NCBI GenBank assembly: GCA_027349605.1
Contig: DAIEMM010000213.1
Location: forward strand, 1-5,561
Source: Anaeromyxobacteraceae bacterium
GTDB lineage: Bacteria > Myxococcota > Myxococcia > Myxococcales > Anaeromyxobacteraceae
Direction of reading: 5' to 3'
DNA: 5,561 bases
Position 1 is the stretch's first letter; the number at the start of each line of letters is the position of its first letter. The notes under the pieces are model-generated. The model was not told where the DNA came from and searched no databases. It saw only the letters and a program-made list of their open reading frames with translations. The position numbers and the translations under genes are program-made. Of the stretch, positions 1 to 5,295 are shown piece by piece.

Positions 1-1
1 G

Positions 2-142
2 GCGAAGGGGGACGCGGCCGGTGCGCGCAAGGCCATCGAGGACGCCATCGCCCACGCGGGCACGCTTCCGAAGGCACAGCAGAACCCGCGCACCGTGCAG
101 CGGCTCGAGGCGCGACTGAAGAAGATGCGGGCGTCCGACTAG
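2..142 (+). CDS. C-terminal tail of an unidentified protein (5' end outside window)
   Basis: Codons read from base 2 give 46 residues ending ARLKKMRASD and a TAG stop at 140-142. The tail is charged, alanine- and lysine-rich and predicted by eye to be helical (KGDAAGARKAIEDAI, then a Pro-containing break, then RTVQRLEARLKKM). The KGD-x-x-GARKAIEDA pattern resembles the last helical hairpin of a TPR-like repeat or of the helical tail found on some von Willebrand factor A proteins, but there is too little to name a family. The stop codon lies in a CTAG palindrome that also supplies the TAG stop of the minus-strand frame at 139-294, so the two frames overlap tail to tail by 4 bases. No function is assigned. 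Confidence 0.6.
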   Translation, partial: AKGDAAGARKAIEDAIAHAGTLPKAQQNPRTVQRLEARLKKMRASD

Positions 143-294
143 AAGGTGAAGCCCACCTGCCCCACCGCCGACCGGGCGCCGAAGGGCGCCCGCTCGACGA
201 GGAGGTCGATGCCGAGGGGCAGGTTCGCCGCGATGCCGAAGGCGACCTGCCAGTGCGCCACGTCGGTGCCGGTGCGACCGGAGGGGAAGGGCAT
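139..294 (-). pseudogene. Orphan C-terminal end of an outer-membrane beta-barrel protein (51 codons, probable remnant)
   Basis: The frame runs from an ATG at 294-292 to a TAG at 141-139 and encodes 51 residues. Residues 11-51 show alternating hydrophobic and polar positions in what look like three amphipathic strands joined by short turns (around HWQVAFGIAANL, GIDLLVERAPFG and AVGQVGFTF). The protein ends in Phe with another aromatic at -2, which matches the C-terminal beta-signal recognised by the BAM complex. A full barrel needs at least eight strands, and no signal peptide is present, so this cannot be a complete outer-membrane protein. The start lies 2 bases after the lipoprotein stop (299-297) in a different frame, and upstream of the ATG this frame only shadows the lipoprotein gene. 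No good Shine-Dalgarno is visible. I infer a 3' remnant left after deletion or replacement of the front of the gene; a chance frame is the alternative. Confidence 0.45.
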
Positions 295-296
295 GC

Positions 297-920
297 CTAC
301 TTGACCAGGATCTGGGCGTTGATCAGGTTCGTGACGAGCTGGGAGGAGAGCGACTGGGCCGCGCTCTGGGCGTCCTGCACGTTGAAGGTGTTGGAGTTGC
401 CGCTCCACACCAGCGTCTCGGGGCTGGTGCGGGTGGAGTAGACGTTGGTCTCGGCGAGGACGTTGGTCTGCTCGGTGATGTAGCCGGGACTGTAGGCGGC
501 GCCGTAGCCGTAGCCGTAGTAGCCGTAGTACCCGCCGTAGTAGGGCGCGGGCGGCACGTAGGTCACGCTGGGCGGCACGTACTCCTCGACGGTCTTCTTG
601 GTGAGACGCTGCACGATGACCAGGTCGACCTTGTTGTCGGCCACGTACCGCTGGACCTTCTCCTTGTCGAGGTGACCGGGCGGGAAGGCGCTGGCGGAGG
701 TGGCGGCCTGGAAGCCCTTCGCGATCAGCGCCTGGGCGAGCCCGTTCTCGAACTGGACCCGGTACATGTCGTTGGGCATCACGCCGATGATGAAGATCCT
801 GTTCACCGGCTGTGCGCGGTAGTTGGGGTCGCGCCAGGTCTGGACCAGGGAGGTCGTGGTGCAGGACGACAGCACCACGGCGGCGAGGGCGGGGACGATG
901 GCGCGGAGCAACGTCTTCAT
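297..920 (-). CDS. Outer-membrane lipoprotein with a Tyr/Gly-rich insert, function unknown
   Basis: This gene encodes 207 residues. A short Lys/Arg n-region and hydrophobic core (residues 1-16) lead to a lipobox VLSSC with the lipidated Cys at 20. Residue 21 is Thr, not Asp, which predicts Lol sorting to the outer membrane. The mature part opens with TWRDPNY (28-34), followed by a strand RIFIIGVM (41-48), a helix FENGLAQALIAKGF (57-70) and a strand VDLVIVQRL (98-106). This is the alpha/beta layout of small lipoproteins annotated as hypothetical or DUF4136-like; I am not certain of the family. Residues 122-143 are unusually rich in Tyr, Gly and Pro and interrupt the domain. The ATG at 920-918 is chosen because a good Shine-Dalgarno precedes it and the signal peptide starts there; the longer frame to 1046 adds an implausible Arg/Pro-rich leader. 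It probably has its own promoter in 921-1058. Confidence 0.85.
   Translation of the reverse strand: MKTLLRAIVPALAAVVLSSCTTTSLVQTWRDPNYRAQPVNRIFIIGVMPNDMYRVQFENGLAQALIAKGFQAATSASAFPPGHLDKEKVQRYVADNKVDLVIVQRLTKKTVEEYVPPSVTYVPPAPYYGGYYGYYGYGYGAAYSPGYITEQTNVLAETNVYSTRTSPETLVWSGNSNTFNVQDAQSAAQSLSSQLVTNLINAQILVK
501..543. repeat. Degenerate GCCGTA hexamer tandem repeat inside the lipoprotein gene
   Basis: The plus strand shows GCCGTA units at 501, 507 and 513, then TAGCCGTAGTA and CCGCCGTAGTAG variants to 543. On the coding (minus) strand they specify the alternating Tyr-Gly run at about residues 126-140 of the lipoprotein. All units are multiples of three bases or compatible with the frame, so length variation would change the length of the Tyr/Gly tract without breaking the gene. 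Confidence 0.6.
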
Positions 921-926
921 GGGGGA

Positions 927-935
927 CCCTTTCTC
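927..935 (-). promoter_or_regulatory. Ribosome binding site of the lipoprotein gene
   Basis: The minus strand reads GAGAAAGGG, ending 6 bases before the ATG at 920. It is the best purine-rich site in this region and decides the start in favour of the ATG at 920 over the upstream in-frame start at 1046. Confidence 0.55.
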
Positions 936-941
936 GGGCAT

Positions 942-957
942 GCCGGGGCGGCCCGGC
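942..957 (-). repeat. GC-rich inverted repeat in the lipoprotein leader
   Basis: GCCGGG (942-947) and CCCGGC (952-957) flank a 4-base loop just upstream of the lipoprotein ribosome binding site. It has no T tract, so it is not a standard intrinsic terminator. It could form a leader stem-loop, or be a chance product of high GC content. The rest of 921-1058 shows only a weak -10-like TAGGAT on the minus strand (985-980) with no matching -35. Confidence 0.25.
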
Positions 958-1058
958 CGGGTTGAAGGCAGTTCCGCGAATCCTAACCGAGGGAGCGGCG
1001 GGAAGGCCCGGAAAGATCGGGGCGCGCGGTGGAGCGCTCGGGCCACCGGGAGGCGCTT

Positions 1059-2207
1059 TCAGGGCACGCGGTAGCGGACCAGGTTCACTTCCAGCGGGCC
1101 GTTCCAGAGGCGGTGGGTCCATTCGGGGCGCAGCCCGAGGCTCCGCTCCAGCAAGGGGTTCCCGGAGAGGACCAGCACGCTCCAGCCGTGGAAGCGCCGG
1201 AAGGTCTCCGACAGCGCCCGGTAGAACCCGGCCAGTTGCAGCGGCTGGCCGCCGATCCGCTCCCCGTAGGGCGGGTTGGTGCAGAGGGTGCCGGCGTCGC
1301 CGAAGGGCTCCACGGTGCGCGCCTCGGCGAGGGCGATCTCGACGTCCCCGTCCACCCCCGCCGCCCGGGCGTTGCGCCGGGCCGCGTCGAGGGCCTCCTC
1401 GTCGCGGTCGCTCGCCCGGATGGGCGCCGGGGCGCGGGGAAGGGCTTCGCTCCGCGCCTCCTCCTTCAGGCGGTCCCAGGCGGACTGCCAGTCCCCGCGG
1501 TAGCGGGGCCAGCGCTGGAAGCCGAAGGAGCGCCGGAGACCGGGAGCGATCCGGCGCGCGGCGAGCGCGTGCTCGATGGCCAGCGTCCCCGAGCCGCAGA
1601 GCGGGTCGAGGAAGGGACGGTCGGGCGCCGCCTCGCCCAGCGCCAGCACCGAGGCGGCCAGGGTCTCCTTGAGCGGGGCGTCCTTCACCGAGGTCCGGTA
1701 GCCCCGCCGGTAGAGCGGGGTCCCGGAGAGGTCGAGCGACAGCTCGGCCTGTCCGCGGGCCAGGTGGACCACGATGCGCACGTCGGGGTCCCGGGTGTCC
1801 ACGTCGGGGCGGCCCCCCAGCGCATCGCGCAGCGAGTCCACCACCCCGTCCTTCACCTTGAGTGCGACGAACCCGGTGTGGTGGAGCCCCGGCGCGGTGC
1901 CGGTGGCGTCCACCGCCAGCGTGGTCTTCACCGTCAGCCACTCGGTCCAGTCGACCGCGCGGACCCCGTCGTAGAGCGCCGCGGCGTCGGGACAGGGGAA
2001 GGCCGACAGGGGCGCCAGCACCCGCATGGCGGTCCGGGACCAGAGGCAGGCCCGCATCCCGTGCTCCATGCTCCCCACGAAGCTGACCGCGCCGTGCGAA
2101 CCCCGCAGGTGGCGCATCCCCAGCGACGAGAGCTCCGAGCGCAGCGCGCCCTCCGTCCCCCGGGCGCAGGTCGCGACCAGCCTCAGGGCGCCGCCGGGCT
2201 CCTTCAA
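1059..2207 (-). CDS. THUMP-domain class I SAM-dependent RNA methyltransferase (RlmL N-half / YpsC family)
   Basis: The predicted 382-residue protein is the usual length for the single-domain relatives of the N-terminal half of RlmL, which makes m2G2445 in 23S rRNA; the exact target here is inferred. An N-terminal ferredoxin-like region (about 5-60) starts with LVATCARGTEGALRSEL. The THUMP domain (about 60-162) ends in the typical SLDLSG, followed by PLYRRGYR (164-171) and the linker APLKETLAAS. The Rossmann methyltransferase domain has SAM motif I DPLCGSGTLAIE (201-212), an acidic SDRDEEAL (266-273) at the motif II position, and the catalytic NPPYGER (311-317) typical of exocyclic-amine N-methyltransferases. 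All key residues are intact. The TTG at 2207-2205 is chosen because it overlaps the TGA of the cyclase gene (TTGA) and sits 7 bases after GGAGG; no ATG or GTG fits near the conserved N-terminus. Translational coupling to the cyclase is likely. Confidence 0.9.
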   Translation of the reverse strand: MKEPGGALRLVATCARGTEGALRSELSSLGMRHLRGSHGAVSFVGSMEHGMRACLWSRTAMRVLAPLSAFPCPDAAALYDGVRAVDWTEWLTVKTTLAVDATGTAPGLHHTGFVALKVKDGVVDSLRDALGGRPDVDTRDPDVRIVVHLARGQAELSLDLSGTPLYRRGYRTSVKDAPLKETLAASVLALGEAAPDRPFLDPLCGSGTLAIEHALAARRIAPGLRRSFGFQRWPRYRGDWQSAWDRLKEEARSEALPRAPAPIRASDRDEEALDAARRNARAAGVDGDVEIALAEARTVEPFGDAGTLCTNPPYGERIGGQPLQLAGFYRALSETFRRFHGWSVLVLSGNPLLERSLGLRPEWTHRLWNGPLEVNLVRYRVP

Positions 2208-3148
2208 GCCCCCGCCTCCGCCGCGCCCCAGGACCCGGCCCGCCAGCCGTCCTTGCCGGACCGCTTGGCCTCGTACATGAGCTCGTCGGCCCGGAGGATC
2301 ATCTCGTCCACCGACGCCGGCGGATGGACGAAGGTGGCCACGCCGATGCTGAAGGTCACCGCGTCCCCCCGCCCGGCCAGGGTCTCGCGGAGCTGGAGCC
2401 GAAGCCGTTCGGCCAGCGCCACTGCGCCGGCCCGGTCCACCTCGGGGAGGAGCACGCCGAACTCGTCCCCGCCCAGCCGGGCCACGGTGTCGAGGCCGCG
2501 CACCGCCTGCCGCAGGGTCGCGCCCACGGCGGAGAGGAGGGCGTCTCCCGCCACGTGGCCGAGCCGGTCGTTCACGAGCTTGAAGTCGTCGCAGTCGATG
2601 TAGAGCAGCGAGAGCGGCCGGCCGTGGCGGCGGGCGCGCTCCAGCTCCAGCCAGGCGGCCTCGACGAAGGCGCGCCGGTTGGAGAGGGAGGTGAGCGGAT
2701 CGGTGCGGGCCGCCTGCTGCTCGTGGAGGAGCCTCCGCTTGAAGGCGTCCAGCACGACGGCGAGGAGGAGGAAGACGCCCAGCTGCTGCGCGGCGTTCCA
2801 GGTCAGGACCGCGGGCGCCAGGCTCTCCCCGGAGAGGCGCGAGCTCTCGACGCCGCACACGGCGGCGAGCAGGGCCAGCCCGATGCCCGGGCCGAGGCCG
2901 GCGGTGAAGGTGCCGAAGGCGATGGGGCCGAGGTAGAGGAGCGTCACGTCCACGCCCGGGCCGGTGTAGACGTCGGCCGCGGCGACCGAGACCACCAGCG
3001 CGGCGGCCATGGCGGTGGTCGCCGCCGGGGTGAACCCGCGGAGCCACTGCCTCACCTCGCGGCTCACCCCTCGCGGAGGGGCACCCTGCCCGCCCGGGGC
3101 GCCCACCCGCTCGCCGTTCGCTTCCAGATCCGTGACGACCTCCTCCAT
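2204..3148 (-). CDS. Membrane-bound GGDEF diguanylate cyclase
   Basis: The product (314 residues from the ATG at 3148) makes c-di-GMP from two GTP. After a polar N-terminus there are about four hydrophobic segments (roughly 42-60, 68-84, 86-100 and 121-136) that form a small membrane sensor region I do not recognise by name. A short helical connector (AFKRRLLHEQQAARTD) leads into the GGDEF domain: TDPLTSLSNRRAF (149-161), the metal and substrate motif IDCDDFKLVND (184-194), and an intact GGDEF (226-230). An RGLD I-site lies exactly five residues before GGDEF, so product inhibition is expected. No EAL domain is attached. The start is uncertain: a GTG at 3208 would add 20 residues but has AAAGG almost touching it, and the ATG at 3148 also lacks a strong Shine-Dalgarno. 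The gene is read divergently from the response regulator and overlaps the methyltransferase start by 4 bases. Confidence 0.92.
   Translation of the reverse strand: MEEVVTDLEANGERVGAPGGQGAPPRGVSREVRQWLRGFTPAATTAMAAALVVSVAAADVYTGPGVDVTLLYLGPIAFGTFTAGLGPGIGLALLAAVCGVESSRLSGESLAPAVLTWNAAQQLGVFLLLAVVLDAFKRRLLHEQQAARTDPLTSLSNRRAFVEAAWLELERARRHGRPLSLLYIDCDDFKLVNDRLGHVAGDALLSAVGATLRQAVRGLDTVARLGGDEFGVLLPEVDRAGAVALAERLRLQLRETLAGRGDAVTFSIGVATFVHPPASVDEMILRADELMYEAKRSGKDGWRAGSWGAAEAGA
2215..2219 (-). promoter_or_regulatory. Ribosome binding site deciding the TTG start of the methyltransferase
   Basis: The minus strand has GGAGG at 2219-2215, 7 bases before the TTG at 2207. It lies inside the last codons of the cyclase gene. 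The spacing and strength are the main reason to accept a rare TTG start overlapping the upstream TGA. Confidence 0.6.
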
Positions 3149-3214
3149 CGGTGCATGGTAGCCCCAATCCAGCCAGGGGCGGAGCCAAGAGCCCGGAATG
3201 TGGACCACCTTTCA

Positions 3215-3235
3215 TGACACCCCCGAAGGGTGTCA
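3215..3235. promoter_or_regulatory. Perfect palindrome, probable operator
   Basis: TGACACCC (3215-3222) and GGGTGTCA (3228-3235) are exact inverted repeats around a 5-base spacer CCGAA. The 13-base centre-to-centre spacing is slightly more than one helical turn and suits a dimeric regulator. Each arm contains TGTCA, the core of the Pho-box half-site, but PhoB-type regulators normally bind direct repeats, so a different regulator or a stem-loop in the cyclase or regulator transcript is equally possible. No T tract follows, so a terminator is unlikely. Confidence 0.45.
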
Positions 3236-3263
3236 AGAATTCGGCCCGGGCAGCGAGGGCCGA

Positions 3264-3271
3264 TGTCACCC
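3264..3271 (+). promoter_or_regulatory. Extra half-site resembling the palindrome arm
   Basis: TGTCACCC here differs from the palindrome arm TGACACCC at one base and starts 49 bases after it. Its TGTCA core also lies 33 bases, three helical turns, after the TGTCA at 3231. It may be a secondary binding site upstream of the response regulator; a match this short can occur by chance. Confidence 0.25.
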
Positions 3272-3326
3272 CAAGTTCCCGGGTCCGACGCGGGACCGTC
3301 ACGCAGCCGCGGGTTAAGACTGGTCC

Positions 3327-4019
3327 GTGCCCAACGTCCTCGTGGTCGACGACGAGCGAGACCTCGTCAGCCTTCTCGACTTCAACCTCCGCCAGGCCGG
3401 TTTCGAGACCACCCTCGCCTACGCCGGCGAGGAGGCCCTCTCCACTGCCCGACGCAGGCCCCCCGACCTGGTGCTGCTCGACCTCATGCTGCCGGACATG
3501 TCCGGCACCGAGGTCTGCCGGCAGCTCAAGAGCGACCCCCGGACCCGCGCGGTCCCGGTCATCGTGCTGACGGCCCGGGGGGAGGAGCTCGATCGCGTGG
3601 TGGGCTTCGAGCTGGGCGCCGACGACTACGTGGTGAAGCCCTTCAGCGTCCGCGAGCTCATCCTCCGGGTCCGCGCCGTCCTGCGCCGGGCGGGCCAGCA
3701 GCGAACCGAGAAGCCGGTCACCGAGCTGGGGCCCGTCCGGATCGACGTGGACGCCCACCGCGCCTGGGTGCGCGGGGAGCCGCTCGACCTCACCCCGCTC
3801 GAGTTCAAGCTGCTCTCCACGCTGGTGACCCGGGCCGGCCGCGTGCAGTCCCGCGAGCGGCTGCTCGCCGACGTGTGGGAGATGTCGAGCGAGCTCGAGA
3901 CCCGGACCGTCGACACCCACGTGAAGCGGCTGCGCGAGAAGCTCGGCCCGGCCCGCGACATGCTCGAGACGGTCCGCGGCGTGGGCTACCGGCTGCTCGA
4001 TCCGGCCGACGGGATCTGA
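3327..4019 (+). CDS. phoB: OmpR/PhoB-family response regulator, PhoB-like
   Basis: The 230-residue protein is a two-domain transcription regulator of almost the same length as E. coli PhoB. The receiver domain (3-120) has the acidic pocket D8, D9 and E10, the phosphoacceptor D52 in LVLLDLMLPD, switch residue T82 in LTARGEE, and K104 in VVKPFS. The sequence DRVVGFELGADDYVVKPFSVREL is closest in style to PhoB. A short linker leads to a winged-helix DNA-binding domain (about 134-226) with LTPLEFKLL (155-163), the recognition-helix region ETRTVDTHVKRLREKLG (191-207) and the wing VRGVGYRLL. The GTG at 3327 is fixed by the conserved N-terminus (PNVLVVDDE). No clear Shine-Dalgarno precedes it. The kinase gene starts 2 bases after the stop, so the two are co-transcribed and are presumed partners. 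The name phoB rests on similarity and context; another OmpR-class role is possible. Confidence 0.9.
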   Translation: MPNVLVVDDERDLVSLLDFNLRQAGFETTLAYAGEEALSTARRRPPDLVLLDLMLPDMSGTEVCRQLKSDPRTRAVPVIVLTARGEELDRVVGFELGADDYVVKPFSVRELILRVRAVLRRAGQQRTEKPVTELGPVRIDVDAHRAWVRGEPLDLTPLEFKLLSTLVTRAGRVQSRERLLADVWEMSSELETRTVDTHVKRLREKLGPARDMLETVRGVGYRLLDPADGI

Positions 4020-4021
4020 AC

Positions 4022-5179
4022 GTGTCGGTCTTCCGCGACCCGGTCCAGACCGCCATCCGCGCCCTCGAGGCCGAGCTCGCAGGGGGGGCGCACGCCGACC
4101 TCGCTCCGGCCGTGGACCGGCTGGCGTCCTTGCTGCTGCAGCGGGAGGAACGGCTCCGGGCCATCGAGAAGGCCCAGCCCGAGCGCGAGCTCCTCGCCGC
4201 CATGCCGGCCGCGGCCGGCCTGATCGCGGCCGACGGCAGGATCCGGGCCTCCAACGCGGCGCTCGACGGGCTCTCGCCCGGCGGCAGGGCCATCGGCCTC
4301 ACCCTCCTCGAGATCACCCGTCAGTCCGATCTGGCCGAGGCGGCGCGGAGGGCGCTCGAAGGCTCCCCCAAGCAGCTCGAGATCCAGTTCGCCGGCCGGA
4401 CCTGGATCGCCAACGTCGTCCCCATGCTCCGCGGAGAGGCCCTGGCGCTGCTCCGCGACGTGACCGGGGCCCGCATGGCCGAGGCCACCCGGCGGGACTT
4501 CGTCGCCAACGCGAGCCACGAGCTGCGCACGCCGGTCTCCGCGATCGCCGGCGCCGCCGAGACCCTCCTCTCCGGCGCGATGGACGAACCCGCCCAGGCC
4601 CGCCTCTTCGTGGAGATGATCGCGCGGAACGCCGAGCGGCTGGCCCGGCTCACCAACGACCTGCTCGACCTCTCCCGCATCGAGTCGCGCCAGTGGCCGG
4701 TGAAGCTCGAGCCGGTGCCGGTGGCGGGAACTGCGCGGCGCGCGGTGGAGGTCTGCTCCGAGCCGGCGCGGCGCAAGCGCATCGAGCTCCGCGTGGACGT
4801 GCCGGAGGACGTGGCCGTGGTCGCCGACGCGCGCGCCCTCGAGCAGGTGCTCGTGAACCTGCTCGACAACGCCGTGAAGTACACGCCGGAGGGCGGGGGC
4901 GCCACGGTCACGGCGTCCCCGGTCGCCGGGGACCGGATCGAGGTGGTCGTGGCCGACACCGGGCCGGGCATCGAGCGGCACCACCTGCCACGCCTCTTCG
5001 AGCGCTTCTACCGCGTCGATCCGGGCCGCTCCCGCGGCTCGGGCGGAACCGGCCTCGGCCTCGCCATCGTGAAGCACCTGGTGCAGATGCAGGCCGGCGA
5101 CATCGGCGTGGACACCGGATCGGGAGGCACGTCCTTCCGGGTGCGGCTGCCTCGCGCCGACGCGCCCGCGGTACACTGA
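4022..5179 (+). CDS. phoR: PhoR-like sensor histidine kinase without membrane segments
   Basis: This 385-residue kinase is expected to autophosphorylate and pass phosphate to the response regulator encoded just upstream. Residues 1-55 are helical and charged. A PAS-like domain (about 56-150) runs from LLAAMPAAAGLIAADGRIRASN to LALLRDVTGA. The HisKA domain has FVANASHELRTP with phosphoacceptor H166 and the E167-x-x-T170 phosphatase motif. The ATPase domain has the N box NLLDNAVKY (N283), G1 DTGPGI (312-317), the F box FERFYRVD (326-333) and G2 GGTGLGLAI (341-349). All catalytic residues are present. The H-box and overall order match PhoR, but the two N-terminal transmembrane helices usual in PhoR are absent: no hydrophobic stretch long enough is visible. 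The GTG at 4022 lies 2 bases after the regulator stop; upstream in this frame is only a shadow of the regulator gene. It is therefore probably cytoplasmic, or tethered through a partner. Confidence 0.9.
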   Translation: MSVFRDPVQTAIRALEAELAGGAHADLAPAVDRLASLLLQREERLRAIEKAQPERELLAAMPAAAGLIAADGRIRASNAALDGLSPGGRAIGLTLLEITRQSDLAEAARRALEGSPKQLEIQFAGRTWIANVVPMLRGEALALLRDVTGARMAEATRRDFVANASHELRTPVSAIAGAAETLLSGAMDEPAQARLFVEMIARNAERLARLTNDLLDLSRIESRQWPVKLEPVPVAGTARRAVEVCSEPARRKRIELRVDVPEDVAVVADARALEQVLVNLLDNAVKYTPEGGGATVTASPVAGDRIEVVVADTGPGIERHHLPRLFERFYRVDPGRSRGSGGTGLGLAIVKHLVQMQAGDIGVDTGSGGTSFRVRLPRADAPAVH

Positions 5180-5191
5180 ACCGCTCCCCTC

Positions 5192-5209
5192 CCGTCACCG
5201 AGGGTTCAC
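5192..5209 (+). promoter_or_regulatory. Possible Pho-box-like direct repeat
   Basis: CCGTCAC (5192-5198) and GGTTCAC (5203-5209) share T-C-A-C in register with an 11-base period, the spacing at which PhoB monomers bind. Against the enteric half-site consensus CTGTCAT/C the first unit matches well and the second less so. The match is weak and rests partly on the neighbouring PhoB-like regulator. Confidence 0.25.
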
Positions 5210-5243
5210 GATCTCCCCGGTGCCGTCGAAGTAGATGACTCCC

Positions 5244-5260
5244 GCCTCGTGCCGAGGCAC
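5244..5260 (+). repeat. Overlapping inverted repeats
   Basis: GCCTCG (5244-5249) pairs with CGAGGC (5253-5258) around TGC, and GTGCC (5249-5253) pairs with GGCAC (5256-5260) around GA. The two stems share bases and exclude each other. There is no following T tract. The structure could be a weak stem in the leader of the next gene or a chance feature. Confidence 0.25.
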
Positions 5261-5279
5261 CCGGGCGAACCCGCCCGCC

Positions 5280-5287
5280 AAAGGGAG
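5280..5287 (+). promoter_or_regulatory. Ribosome binding site of the porin-like gene
   Basis: AAAGGGAG ends 8 bases before the ATG at 5296 and is the clearest Shine-Dalgarno in the window. It fixes the start and suggests high translation, as expected for an abundant envelope protein. Confidence 0.65.
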
Positions 5288-5295
5288 CCAGATCG

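Larger units (their letters stand above)
3149..3326. promoter_or_regulatory. Divergent intergenic region between the cyclase and the response regulator
   Basis: This 178-base region must hold promoters for both directions. It contains a perfect palindrome (3215-3235), a further half-site-like element (3264-3271), and a minor inverted repeat GGTCC / GGACC (3282-3286 and 3293-3297). I see no convincing -35/-10 pair. The only AT-richer stretches are around 3235-3242 (AAGAATTC) and TTAAGACT at 3314-3321. If the cyclase starts at the GTG at 3208, the region shrinks to 118 bases. Confidence 0.55.
5180..5295 (+). promoter_or_regulatory. Intergenic region between the kinase and the porin-like gene
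   Basis: This stretch holds a Pho-box-like direct repeat, a pair of overlapping inverted repeats and the ribosome binding site of the next gene. No T-tract terminator follows the kinase gene, so read-through into the porin-like gene is possible as well as initiation from a promoter here. No good -35/-10 pair is seen. Confidence 0.4.

Noticed and set aside
295..1941. Extension of the 51-codon barrel-end frame to a 600-codon minus-strand gene
   Set aside because: The extension lies over the lipoprotein and methyltransferase genes in another frame and has shadow composition dominated by Arg, Pro and Gly.
1029..2603. A 524-codon plus-strand frame opposite the methyltransferase and cyclase
   Set aside because: Both genes on the other strand have intact catalytic motifs; this frame has no recognisable domain and looks like a GC shadow.
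1059..3920. A 953-codon minus-strand open frame running through the cyclase and antisense to the response regulator
   Set aside because: Only the part from 2207 down matches a protein family. Upstream it is Arg/Pro/Gly/Ala-rich shadow sequence across the cyclase and opposite a strongly conserved regulator gene, as expected from high GC content.
3230..4021. An N-terminal extension of the histidine kinase in its own frame
   Set aside because: The extension overlaps the whole response regulator and is Arg/Pro-rich with no domain or membrane segment. The GTG at 4022 gives a normal operon junction.
5244..5260. Intrinsic terminator after the kinase gene
   Set aside because: The stems are short, overlap each other and are not followed by a T run.
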